DNA from: Rotaria macrura
Taxonomy: Eukaryota > Rotifera > Eurotatoria > Philodinida > Philodinidae
Direction: 5' to 3'
NCBI GenBank assembly: GCA_900239685.1
Contig: OENT01000484.1
Location: 44,819-108,818 of the forward strand
DNA length: 64,000 bases
In this document: in pieces, positions 12,086 to 23,700 of the stretch
How positions within the stretch are numbered: position 1 is the first letter of the stretch
Layout of the letters: each line of letters begins with the position of its first letter
The notes under the pieces: model-generated
The model's input: the letters and a program-made list of their open reading frames with translations, nothing else
Database searches by the model: none
What the model was told of the DNA's origin: nothing
Translations under genes and position numbers: made by a program

Positions 12086-13712
12086 ATGGGCTATTCATCG
12101 AATGGCTGCTGTTGTCAATGCTTCATTATTGGTTTATTATGTGGACTCATAGCATTAGCGATTGTAATAGCACTTTGGTTAACATCAACATCATACACAA
12201 TAACATCGAATGCTTTAGGTATATTATAATTAATGTACAAATTATTGAGCTTGTCGTGTCGTGTGCACTTGGAAAAAATAACTTCTAGCTGTCCTTTCAC
12301 TTGAGATCTTCTTACCTTTTGATTTTGATTTATTATTTAATAAATCTTTTAGTATTGCAAACAACAATAACATTCACTTCAGGTGAGCAGAAAGAGTAGA
12401 TAAGAGTCGATGTTCAAAATGTAAATCTGTGCATTTGAATCTTTGTTTTTAATATAGCGACAACTACAACAGCAACTACTGAAACTACAAGTAGTGAGTA
12501 ATTATTTTAATTCGAGACACTCTGCATTGATCAAGTCTGTTTCAAACGAAAACTATTTTTATAAGTCGAAAGTTAATTTATCGTGAATCGAAAAACAAGA
12601 GTCATTTTAAATTGTACTGTTAATGCTAATAGTGTTTTTTCTCTTTCATTTTCAATTAAGCAACGTCAACCATTACAACTAGCACTACCAGTGAATTGCA
12701 CGATTTTCTCAAAGAAATGATTTTTTCCCACTAATATTTTTATTGATCAAGAAAACAGAAGTTTTATTATCATTTGTCATGAATTTTTGTTATCAATTTA
12801 GCGACAACATCAACAACAACCAGCACCTCATCATGTAAATTCGATATAATATGCATCTTATTTTCATTGATATTTCTTTTCCTTCTCTTTACACTAGCGT
12901 CGACATCGACTACAAGTGAGCGTGTTTTTTCTTTTTCAATCTAATCACTAAATCTGTGTCTTAACCATATTTTCAAGCACGAACTACAATAACATCATCA
13001 AGTAAAATCTAAAACAGAGAAGATGAAATGATTGTTCTGAATTTTTTCGTGTAATATTTGATACCTTTGACGTTCAAACATGTGCTCGTTTTTTTAACTA
13101 TAAGCTGATATTTGGCTTTACTGAAATACTTTTTCTTCTTAATTATTCTAGCTTCGACTAGCACAAGTACAACAAGTGAGATCTTTTTTTTCTTTCATTT
13201 TTCTGTCATTTTTCGCATTAACACTCAAAGCAACGACTCCAACCCCTCCATGTTCACCGACTTCTGTGGGTTCTGCAAGTACTCTTTTCTCGACAACATC
13301 TGGAAATTACCTTTCGTATACGTGCTTCGCGTATGCATGGACATCACCTACAACAGGTAAAGTAACTCTTGCCTTTCAACTTCGCCATGACCCATTATAC
13401 TGGTATCTCGATGATGTCTCTATCTATGCCGGAGCCGTTCAGATGCTCACTAATACAGGTTTCGAAACTGGTTCTTTAGCACCCTGGGTAATAACAAAAC
13501 CAAATGGACCTTGTTCTGGTTGGTCGGTTCAAGTAACAAACGGACCGTCGTCTCACAGTGGAAGTTATTATTTTATTGATGGTAGTTATGGGTTTTCTGA
13601 TCAACTAAGTCAACAATTTATGGCTACAGCTGGTCAGGTCTATGTGGTGAGCTTTTGGTTGAAATCAGGTGCAACAGGAGCTGGTATCTCTGCCATGGTT
13701 ACTCTCTCATAA
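12086..13712 (+). CDS. Type II membrane protein with micro-exon-encoded Thr/Ser stalk and C-terminal lectin-like domain
   Basis: Nine exons: 12086-12218, 12353-12382, 12458-12493, 12661-12690, 12802-12834, 12898-12915, 12978-13001, 13152-13175 and 13231-13712. All eight introns are phase 1, so the reading frame is continuous. Exon 1 encodes a short Cys-rich cytosolic tail (NGCCCQC) and one membrane segment (about residues 13-33). The micro-exons encode only Thr/Ser-rich linker (TTTTATTETTS, TTTSTTTSTSS and similar), a likely O-glycosylated stalk. The last exon holds a folded extracellular domain of about 150 residues with YWYLDDVSIYAG, NTGFETGSLAPW and VYVVSFWLKSG. These resemble carbohydrate-binding jelly-roll modules in which an LDDVS strand is followed by an NxGFExG strand. 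A role at the cell surface or in secretion is inferred. The first ATG of the reading frame is at 12041, but the one at 12086 puts the membrane segment nearer the start and seems the likelier start. Confidence 0.75.
12353..13175 (+). repeat. Array of seven symmetric micro-exons encoding Thr/Ser linker
   Basis: Seven consecutive exons of 30, 36, 30, 33, 18, 24 and 24 bases lie between 12353 and 13175, separated by introns of about 60-170 bases. Every length is a multiple of three and every junction is phase 1. Each coding unit after the first starts with C(G/A/T) after the acceptor AG and is rich in ACA, ACT, TCA and AGT codons. Any subset could be skipped or included without breaking the frame, so stalk length could vary by splicing. 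The units look like products of exon duplication. Confidence 0.7.
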
Positions 13713-14806
13713 TTGATTTCAACAAAAACAACAGATGAAGCACAAAACTGCAAACTCTATTATAACATATTTTTTTAAATTAGTGACATTAATTGAATTA
13801 AGCTATTTCTCAAAATATCAAGCATTTCCATTCAGTACAGTTTACTAAAATAGTAGAATTGAATTCTCTGATACAATTATTCAAAGTTAAAAACATGATT
13901 GAGAGGGTTCTTTTAATATGTGCAGCGCAAGTTTTTTAGGTGAAGATAGGTTTATTATTTTTAAAACGTAAAGCAAGACATAATGATGATGGATGATATT
14001 TCGTCTTCATTCTTTTCACATACAACTGAATAAGTTTTGGGTGTGGGTTTTGTTTTGTTTTGTTTTCTAAAGGTTTCAATGAGGACACCCACGTTCACAC
14101 ACGCAACTATCATCTTTTCTTTTTAATACTAACTGATAATAGAATGCAACGTAGTGTACGTTGAGGAGATTGAATGTATTCAAATCAAACAATTACTCAT
14201 ACAGTTAAATTTTAAGTTGTCTACAGTCTGTTATGCGTATCATAGGATATTGCATCAGTGTTTCTTTTTCATTTCTTATTATGCTTGGACAAAGCACCAG
14301 GAGTTACAGAGAAAATTTTACAACAGCGAGAAATATGTGCCTCTAACACGTATAATTAACAGTGATGCTATCTGAATCTGCGTTGAATTTTTTTTAAATA
14401 TGCGTGACTTTTTTTTTCTAATGTAACTCTTTGTGTTGTATCCTACTATGAAGAAAACAGAAAAAAAAGAATGCTGACACAATTTTTTAATTTGTACGTA
14501 TGACAGACTGTAAACATGTAGAAATTCGAATATCTCGGTCTGTATATAGGCTATGTCTAGTTCATATTTTACATTTCTTATTTAAATAGTAAGATTGTTG
14601 ACATGACCCGATTTTCAATAATCTTCTTAGCTTACGATACATGTACTTCCATTATAACTCACGTGCTCTAAAAAAAACCGTATCCCATAAAACCCGGAGA
14701 AGGTTTCCGAGTTTGTTACTATATGAAATCTTTTAAAGGTTTCCGAGACTTCGGGAACCAAGAAACGAAGTAAAACATTCCTTCGCATACCAACCTCGGA
14801 AACGGA
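13713..14806. other. Spacer
   Basis: No supported gene. A 73-codon plus-strand ORF (14154-14375) shows no domain features. From about 14690 the DNA becomes less AT-rich and repeats GGTTTCCGAG-like motifs, which suggests the edge of a repeat element. Confidence 0.4.
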
Positions 14807-15196
14807 TTAAAAGTTTCCGACGTTGCATTGTTCCCAATCAGAAATGAGAACCACCGGATCGCTATAAACCAGGTCGATCGTTCTGCACACCGGACCCTGC
14901 CAGAGCAGACAGTAAAGATGCGGGTAAGTTACTGTATCCTGCAGGAACACTTGGATAATTGCTGGAACGTAGCGGCAGTCAGTTCTGAAACTTTGCCTAA
15001 GTTTTTCCAATGATTTCCACCGACTTTTGTCGTCAAACGCAGCAAGTTGGTAGTATTCAGTAGAAAAACTTGGCAAATTTGTCGGTATGGGTACTGCTTC
15101 GAATTTGCCACCGATTTCACGTACTTCTCTACAGTATACGGTCACTGTTTTACTATTGCCTCTCCAGTAGTAGGTAGCATTTTCAGAATTAAAAGG
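14807..15196 (-). CDS. Orphan exon or gene fragment, unknown function
   Basis: About 129 open codons start after a plausible acceptor (CTTAG at 15197) and run to a stop at 14807. The composition is more protein-like than neighbouring random ORFs: a balanced amino-acid mix, several Cys and Trp, and segments such as ATYYWRGN, VTVYCREVREIGGKF and YCLLWQGPVCRTIDLVYSD. I see no membrane segment and no family I can name. No upstream partner exon was found within about 1 kb. It may be the terminal exon of a decayed gene or part of a transposon. Confidence 0.35.
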   Translation of the reverse strand, partial: PFNSENATYYWRGNSKTVTVYCREVREIGGKFEAVPIPTNLPSFSTEYYQLAAFDDKSRWKSLEKLRQSFRTDCRYVPAIIQVFLQDTVTYPHLYCLLWQGPVCRTIDLVYSDPVVLISDWEQCNVGNF

Positions 15197-17989
15197 CTAA
15201 GCAGTCCAAGTAAATTCTAAGAATAAACAATTTTTGTACACTGTTTTTAGTCGTGTACAACATTGGTGACTGCTCGAAAGGAGGTTTTGAATAATTATTA
15301 GCAGTAAATTGAGACGCAGTTGCAAATTGTATTCTTCAACTGTACCGGTAGTTCCAGAAAGAGTTCATATTCTCAAAAAAAAACTTTTCGTTCATTTTAT
15401 ATCCTACCTTTAAGCTTCCACGAATTCTGAATTTCTGAATCGGAAATGTTTCATTTACAACAACAATGACTAATAAAGAACTATTTCAACTGTGATCTAC
15501 TATTTGAACTCATATTTGACTTGCAGGAAAGTTTCGATGAGACTAGCAAAAGCCTACAAACAGTTCGTCGTTCATGGATCTTTGAAGCTAAAATCCTAAT
15601 GGTTTACTTCATTTTTTAGCCTTTTTCTTACGAATTCACTGAAAAATAAAACAGAGATTCGTCTCTTTAATAGATGACGTGATGCTTAGATTATTCAGAC
15701 ACGTTTAGTCAAAAAGAACGATCGTTTGTCGACATATTGAGCACGATCATAGCTTGACTCAAAATATCTATTGGATATGAATCCTGTTTGCGGACTGTTC
15801 TAGTCAAAACTAATACTCTCTATGAGTTTATATAGAAGATAACTCTTTTTGGTAGTTTTCTCCTAAGAACGACTAAAAAAATAACTTACAATGAATTGTA
15901 TAAAGTTAGTAAGTAGAGTTGGCATTAATTGTAAGAGTGGCATTCCTACTGACACTACTGAAAGCTTCTTAAATTTCATGAAAATTTCGGGTTTCTCAGT
16001 TCCTACAAAACACAACATCAACTTGGAAGACATCATTCACTAGAGCAAGATATTCTTTGGTCGTGAATTGCAAGAGACTATGTAAAACTGAGATTCTCTA
16101 TGAACATTCAAGTAATCGGATTCTCTACAAGATGATGTATTAAGCTGTATATAGTCTCTCAAATATATTCTCACTGCAGTCAGATGAAAAGAAAAGAATT
16201 GAGAAAATTTCAGTGTCAAAAATACACATTCGAAAGAATTTAATTTACAAGTTCTGAGCAAAGTGTGTTAAGTCCAAGTGGTTAATACAGGCCTTATTGT
16301 TATCATTGTTGTTACTAAAAATATACATTTTCTGCTCTATAGAACGAAGTTTGAAGGGAGCTATTTCGATAAAAAGTGAATTACAGGTGTTTGGAGAAAT
16401 ATTTAACATATTGCATCTATCTAAAAACGTAGCATTCACCAAGTATGTTTGTATGAATAAGCATATATTGACAATATATCTAATCGTCAAGAACGAGTAA
16501 GTTATGTATGCCAATGCATACGACTACATGGTTTTTTACATATTCATGCGAAATTGACAGTTGATGATATATTTCTACGGCGAAAAAAAATGAAATTCAG
16601 AAAGGTTTCTTATTGACCGTTTACCTTTATTTTATTGCTATCGTGCTAACGCTTCTGATAGGTGATTACGGTTGAATGAAACAGTAACAGAAAGGATACA
16701 TCATATGCGGTATATGTAGTTATTCATTTTTCGTACTGTGTACAGGAAGAAAGAAGAAAAATAAATATAAGTTAATAAGAAAAAAAAGCGAAGGTAAAAC
16801 TAGGGTCGGTTATTTTCTGCTTTCGTATTGACAAGCTTTGGTTATTCATCTTGTGCATTACATTCTTATTTGAATAAGGTCAGTTTATTCGTATTAGAAG
16901 ATTGGATAAGAATGAATAAGCTATAGAAGATAAATGTTTAATTAGTATTGTACCGAACATGACATGTGATGCCCGTAGAAGCAAACTAAAAGAACACAGA
17001 CATCAATTTTATATCTTTGACATTTTCACTATTCTATTGATGTTGCTCTTAACCAAGTACTAATGAAAGCGAACATATTGTACACTTCTGATCTATATAA
17101 TTCTTCATGTTTACTCTGTTGATTGTGTTACATTTTGATCATATCCAAGAAAGTGGTTAGTTGAGTGAGATAATAGGTGACCAACAGAGTTTAACATATG
17201 AAATGTTACCTTTTACTGTAGAGGCTACAAAAATTTTAGCGAAGATTGACAAATATATTTTTAACAAGGCAGTAACTTAATATGGGACTATATCCAATCA
17301 TAATCTGGTACTTTATCGACCGTCTAAAAGAATTCAGTCAAGTTTTAGTAATGAGAATTCCGTATATCTATTTCAAGCTAAACGCCAATATAGTTCGAAT
17401 GACTGATCGTGTCAGAACATACTCGATTAATCGCATATCAAAGAAACATTAGTATGATCCTGTAGGAATCATATTCGAACCCAATTGCTAAAATATCAAT
17501 CAATCTTGAAAGTTGAATATTATCGGATGTCCCTAAAAATCTAACTATTAGATCCGTTCATGATTCTAAAAACCTGAATCGGATCGAATTCGTCGAGGCC
17601 ACTAGATCTTTCATCAAGTTCTATACAGCATCACACTACATTATGAGAACGAAGAGTTAGCCTTTTTTGGGAAATTGAACGAATAACTCTAATGATCATA
17701 GGGTTTTCTGTCGTCAATGTGGCATGAAATTGCCCGATGGCAACATTATTTATTTTTCGTCGACCCAACCACCATTTTATTACGCCTAGGACACAAATTG
17801 TAATAGTTTCAAAGTATGAATAACTAAGCCATCAATAGAAAAGAAAAAGAATAACAGTAATTTTTATTCTGACTATGGGTGGGCAGCACATACATTTTTT
17901 ATTAATCATAACAAAAATCGAACTTCTGCTGCTTGTACACTCTTCAAAAAACGTTAATTTGCTTTAGTGTGTCACAATACAGTAAAAAT
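15197..17989. other. Spacer upstream of the ADP-ribosyltransferase
   Basis: Roughly 2.8 kb of AT-rich DNA without a supported gene. Short ORFs at 16040-16261, 16245-16514 (minus) and 16297-16500 (plus) overlap each other antisense and show no motif. No inverted repeat with clear ends was found. Confidence 0.4.
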
Positions 17990-18964
17990 ATGTCTCTCTC
18001 ATCGACCGACGATACGTTCACACGTTTTATGGATGTTCAATTTGAACCTGGTAAATTCTTAACTCCAATTGAAGGCTACGAAAAAATACAATTAGTCTCA
18101 CTTGAACAAGCAATTCAGCCTTTACTCTCTATTGTTCCTGACATTACTCGTAGAGTTTTCATCGCTCTTCAACGTTGTCAAAATCCAGCCGATAACCTAA
18201 CTATAGATGAGTCTGCAGCAATCTTTCTCTACACAATGGAATGGTCCAATTGTGTATACTCACTTCTCAACGAGACTCTAACAAAAGAAGATCGAACTCT
18301 TCTTCTCCCATGGTTTCCCTACATGAAACTTCTACTAACGGCTCTCTTTAAGCTACCATCGACCAAATCTAATGTATGGCGTGGTGTTAAAGGTCTTGAT
18401 TTAACTAGTAAATACCCAAAAGATAAAGACACCGTTTGGTGGAGATTTAGTTCGTCGACCACAATAGTAGAAGTTCTAAAATCTAACAAATTCCTGGGAA
18501 AACATGGAGTACGTACAATGTTTAATATCGACTGTCTCAATGGTAAAATAATTGAAAATCATTCCAATTATCCAAAAGAGAACGAAGTTCTTCTACTTCC
18601 TGGTACCCAATTTCAGGTCGCCAGTCATTTCGATGCAGGTAATGGTCTACAGATTATACAGATGAAAGAGATAGGTAACCCAAAATATCGAATGTTAGAA
18701 CCACCATTTCCCATAGCTACATCAGAATCTATACCAAACTTAGTTCCTGTCGTATCTCCACCATCGATTCCTTCAACTTCTAGTTTAAACGTTCATCAAA
18801 CTACTGTACCGACAATTAATTCATCTCAAAATGACTTCATGCCACATTATTCTCCGTTTGCTTCATCTATTGACGAAATTGATCCCGATGAAACAGCACA
18901 CGAAATTAAAACTCGATTAGAGCTACTGAAGAAAGGTAATATTCTTGAAGCTTTTAAATTTTAA
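17990..18964 (+). CDS. NAD:arginine mono-ADP-ribosyltransferase (R-S-E type)
   Basis: A single-exon protein of 324 residues, starting at the ATG of MSLSSTDD. The ORF extends 19 codons further upstream, but only from a TTG. The R-S-E triad of arginine-specific ARTs is visible: R131 in VWRGVKG, the serine strand WWRFSSST (151-157), and the E-x-E loop KENEVLLLPG with E197 and E199. The N-terminal part contains the usual helical region (YTMEWSNCVYSLLNETL, 81-97). Family members transfer ADP-ribose from NAD to arginine side chains. No signal peptide or membrane segment is seen, so a cytosolic location is likely. After the catalytic core there is a Ser/Pro-rich linker (about 232-290) and an acidic tail with EIKTRLELLKKGNILEAF, possibly helical. 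The intronless structure contrasts with most neighbours and could reflect retroposition or horizontal acquisition. Confidence 0.85.
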   Translation: MSLSSTDDTFTRFMDVQFEPGKFLTPIEGYEKIQLVSLEQAIQPLLSIVPDITRRVFIALQRCQNPADNLTIDESAAIFLYTMEWSNCVYSLLNETLTKEDRTLLLPWFPYMKLLLTALFKLPSTKSNVWRGVKGLDLTSKYPKDKDTVWWRFSSSTTIVEVLKSNKFLGKHGVRTMFNIDCLNGKIIENHSNYPKENEVLLLPGTQFQVASHFDAGNGLQIIQMKEIGNPKYRMLEPPFPIATSESIPNLVPVVSPPSIPSTSSLNVHQTTVPTINSSQNDFMPHYSPFASSIDEIDPDETAHEIKTRLELLKKGNILEAFKF

Positions 18965-19032
18965 AGTAGACTTTGTCCGAAAATTTGTAAGAGTGACGTG
19001 TATCTTTTTTATTTGTGAAAAATGACTTTTAA

Positions 19033-19038
19033 AATAAA
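19033..19038 (+). promoter_or_regulatory. Candidate polyadenylation signal of the ADP-ribosyltransferase
   Basis: AATAAA lies about 70 bases after the stop codon at 18964, a normal distance for a metazoan poly(A) signal. In DNA this AT-rich, chance occurrence is possible. Confidence 0.4.
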
Positions 19039-19332
19039 AACAGAAGCAATATTCAAACAGGGTTCGATTTCGATGGAAGAGACACGTATGGCTTTACATT
19101 CTCTTCACCAATAAACTATATTTTTCCAGCAAACGAAACATTATTTGTAATGTTGTTGAGATAAGGTGGATTTCACACAAACCAAAAACATGACGCCATA
19201 TGATGGATTTTGAATAAAGATCAATTCATTTATCATCAAGTATCTAGAATTTTATTACTCTTGTCCAGTCGATATACAAAGTTAATATTTATGAAAGTCA
19301 TCCGGAAATTATTTTCAACGGTGTGAATATAA

Positions 19333-20790
19333 CAGTGATGGGACCGGTTCGGTTTGAGTTTTTTTCGGTTCGGTTCCACGTATTCGGAACCGATTTCTTT
19401 TAGAAATATATTCTCATACATTTTTTAACCTGTCGACAAAAAGTGAATGATCAAAGTATATCTATATTATCTGATGATATATAAATGAATATGCTAATTG
19501 CAAGGTTAACTAATTCATCATTCATTTTATTTATTTTATTCAACAATATTGTGAGGCCGCCGACCGTGTTCGAAAGATCATCGTTATCAACACTTAATTT
19601 AGACTAAGGAAAATTATACATAATATATAGAAGAATTTTTATCTTTCTTTGTCTTCTGCACATTGCACCACGAATGGGAGAAATTCGTTTTCTCAGTGTG
19701 ATGTTAATAACAGAACGGAAAATAAAACTATGAATAGACATCGTTGTATGTATTATGAGTAATTCTCTTTCATGTAAAATTAGTGTTGATAATAACTTTT
19801 TGAACACGATCGAAAGCTTCACACTATTTTTGAATAGCATAAATAAAATGATCGATGTGTTAGTTTACTTCGAAGACAGTATAGCACATTTTTATGATTT
19901 AACCAACTGCTTCTTAAGCCTTCAGTCATGAGTAATAGTTCTGTTCATCGCTCAGTATACACTTTTACAGACAAGATTTTAGCAGGAAGCACTTATATAT
20001 ATCATATTAATTGATTATCAATTTATATTACTTTTTAATTCACTAATAAATATCTCTCTGTTTTAAATTTTAAAATAATCTGTAACATACAGCAAGAAAG
20101 TTAGGAAAAAGTATCTAACTAATATTTGAAAATGGATAACTTTACTGAGATTTTCAGACCTTTCAAATTTAGACAATCATAGTGGTTATTACCTCTCAAA
20201 CTGTAAAAAACGAAATAAAATTTAGAATTTCGACAAAATCGTTATATTTTGAAGGACAACTGTTTCCTTTTTAATATATGTATTTCCCATCATCATTAGG
20301 TTCCTATTTTCAGGTGCTTCGTGAATCCGAAATGATATACTAAAAAAGTAAAGAAAAAAACCTGGAAAGTGCAACATATTTAGATCATTTCTCAAACTTA
20401 GGTTACACGACATTTTCACACTAAGTCCTTCAATGAACAATGACCTGCTAGCTGAAACAAAATCTACTCTTCGCATTGAGCGATGAAAAAAAATCGAATG
20501 ATTCGTTCTTCATTTCGAAAGAAATTGGCTATCCACCAAAAGTACACTGTAGTCTTTTCCGCTCGAAAAATATTTCTAATATAATAGAGAAAATACTTAT
20601 GTTTTAAAAATTATCTGCAGCTCAGCTTTCTATGTTACACTTAGAGCTATCGAAAGTATTATAATCACGTCGTCAATAAATTTTTGTACATGAATATCTT
20701 TGAAAAAACGAGCAGAAATCGACAAACAATTTTTTATCTTTTAATCGGTTCAATTCGGTTCGTAAAAAACAAGAACCGATCCCATCACTG
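19333..20790. mobile_element. Non-autonomous hAT-like element, 1458 bp, 8-bp target duplication
   Basis: The left end reads CAGTGATGGGACCGGTTCGG and the right end reads GAACCGATCCCATCACTG, an inverted terminal repeat of the CAGNGNTGGGA type known from hAT transposons. The bases GAATATAA occur directly before the left end (19325-19332) and directly after the right end (20791-20798), a perfect 8-bp target duplication. Inside, only chance ORFs (19604-19840 and 20222-20476, minus) are present and no transposase motif. The sub-terminal regions repeat CGGTTCGGTT in both orientations. It must have been moved by a transposase encoded elsewhere. Confidence 0.9.
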
Positions 20791-20798
20791 GAATATAA

Positions 20799-23700
20799 GC
20801 AAACATTTCTAGATGATTGATTCTTTATTTAAAAAAACCGTTAATGATCAAGGCATCAATGATTTGTATGAGAATTGTGTTCAAACACAAGATTATGTAC
20901 GAATATAAATTAACACGAATGAATTTTAAATATAAATTCGAATCAGATAGTGCATAATCAATATAATAGTAGATTGATTGTTTATTCCATGTTTGCTGTC
21001 ATAACTAAAGATTTACAAGTAACTCTCGAAGCCCAATGGAAGAATTAAATTTTTTTCAGTCGTTTTCGTTATTGAATAATCTTTCTTTCTTCTATTAAAA
21101 TAATTCATAGCAGCAATAGTACTTTAATATGTTATTGAAAATATGAAGATAACGATTTATGTATTCTAGCATAGAAAATTTTCCTTTTATAAATCGAACG
21201 ATTCTTCGAATTATGCTGTCGCAAACCTGAAATCAAGTATTTTGTAAATCAAAGAGAATGGCTTATTTGAAAATTGGATGTAAACATAGGAATGAATAAC
21301 TGTGAATGGTACCGGTGCAAGATTAATCACCGACACGAAAGATTCATCGAATTGACGCTTCAGGGTATTGCTATCGATTCGTATGATCACCGTTTCTAAA
21401 TATTTGTTGTATTCTTTCAATTACTTTTTGTTTGATTATGATGTTTATGACGATGGTAATTTTGTTCTTCTTGTAAAATGCAAACACATAGGAATTAGTA
21501 ATTTATTTGAAAAAGACACAAAAAATAATACTGAGAACATCGGGTGTAAATGCATGACAACACAGCTCGTATAAATAGATGTCTTCTCATAAAATCTATG
21601 TGTGCCACTAAGAGTGCTCTAGATGTTTGGAATATGGCAAAATGTTGCACATGATATTTTTATGCAAGAATATCAATGGAAATTTTACACCATTACTCTT
21701 AGACGATTAAGATCTTTCACTTCTACATAAATTTGAGTCCTATATAATTAACACCAAACGAAAATCAATACATGACTAAGCGTTTTCTGTTCTCGTGTAA
21801 TCAATCTTCATTGTATAATAGAATTGTCAAGCGGTGAAAACGTTTTCGACAACGATGGAAAGACATTGCAGATCACCAACAAACTGGCCTACCTCAATTG
21901 AAGATAATATCTGAACTTACTAAGGAATTTTGGGTTTCACGTGTTGGTGTATTTTAAGAGATAAATAAACTAGTATGACATAACGATGTGACATTGGGCA
22001 ATCAAATTATTCTTGTGTCAGACCAGATAAAAGTTAAACAAAATTACGCAATCAAAAAATCGTCGGTATCTTACTTTTTAATATTAGATGTATTTACTTA
22101 GATTGTGTTTACCGATATTATGACATGTTTTGTATCATTTTTCAATGTGTACATCGCATGGTAAAGTTTTTTGACTTGAGATAACAACACATATGTTGTA
22201 AACGTTAATAAATTGCGAATAATCAACTCTGTTTGTATCCATCACACTGTGCCAGTGATCTTCTCTCGAGTCTGACTACGAGAGAACCAGTAGATTTAGG
22301 CTCGGAGGATCACATGAAAGTGACAGGTGTCGAGTACTGCACCATGCTAAAAAGCATTTAGTGAAAATATACCTAATGCATTTACTCTTCATATCAGCTT
22401 CGCACAGCTTTAAAAAAACGCAAGAAAGAAAACAGTCTGATAGCTGATTTCGACCACATAGCGATGAACAGAATGTGACAATGACCAATCAGAAAAAATG
22501 GTGTGTAAAAAATTTTATTCGTTATTATGTAATGAAATTGACAATACTTAGGTCACTAATGCCATGCTTAAGAGTACCGAATCATTACACTGGAAGAATT
22601 GAGTAGTCGTTCTTGATCACTTGTTGATGTATATTTGGTCCTGAAATTCATCTTTATATTTACGTTTTCATTTGATTCAATCAATTGAAGAAAATATGAA
22701 CTCCAAATGAATAAGACGGAAATGGTGGTTTATCTTGTTTTTCTAGCGTACAACTATTCTATATTTCATTAAAAATACTGATAAATTGATACTGTTCGCA
22801 GTCGAATGTATCATTATGTGGTATGTGACAGTGGACTCCATTACAAATTGCTAATCAATGGGCAAGCGTTCTTCTATCGCTATCGAACTCTTTTCTTCAT
22901 TATGGTGAAACACGATTTGAAAGGACTGCTGGATTATATACAGGTAGACATTAAGAGCAACCCCCCCCCCCCCCCCCCCCGCACGCTATACACAGACCAT
23001 GAAAGAAGGCTTCTAAAGAAGATCAGAGATCATATATAACTAAAACATAATTCGAATGGATATCATGAAGGTTTTTAGACGAGCTCTAGAGTTTGGAATA
23101 GATTATGATGAAGAAATATGTACCATTATTCAAAAGATGACTAGTGTTTTGGACATTGGCTACCACAGCTATACGTCATGTTTTATATTTTTATTTGGCG
23201 CGAAATACGCTAACATCTTTTGTTTAAAATTCACAGAACTTCTGTGGCCTATATAAGCATCACAACGGCTCCAATGAACGATGTAACTGACCCATGCATT
23301 AGAAATATATTAAGAGAACTTATGCAAAACGATTTTTCATGCCTTCAGTATTTGTCCACATTTTCAATCGAATGTACCAATTGTTGCACACGAAGTCAAG
23401 TCAAATAGATCATTTTCTCATCTATTCTAGCTACAGACAAACAATTACGAATTGATTTCTTATGTTTTTGGAAGAAGATATGTTCTATTTTTTGTCGTTA
23501 AACTTACTATAAAACAATAAAAGTATTTGATGAACTCCATAGAACAACAAAAACGTAGAGCGGAATCAAAGACCGAAATAAAGAAAGTTCTTCACTCCCC
23601 ATCCAGTTTTAAAACTTCGATACTCACCCCTCCCTCCACTCTTACGGTTTTTCTCTCCCCGATTCTACTCATGTTTCCCTCACATGATTTTGGTTTTCCA

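Noticed and set aside
21841..21960. Possible Tc1/mariner transposase remnant (RWKDIADHQQTGLPQLK)
   Set aside because: Only a short stretch resembles the family, stops surround it, and no inverted ends were found.
22961..22980. Poly-C tract (also 59364-59385 and poly-G 40925-40938)
   Set aside because: Simple homopolymers. Their lengths may be affected by sequencing and no function can be supported from sequence alone.
22806..23408. Three plus-strand ORFs around the poly-C tract
   Set aside because: The proline run is only the C homopolymer. The flanking peptides have no recognisable features and do not splice convincingly.
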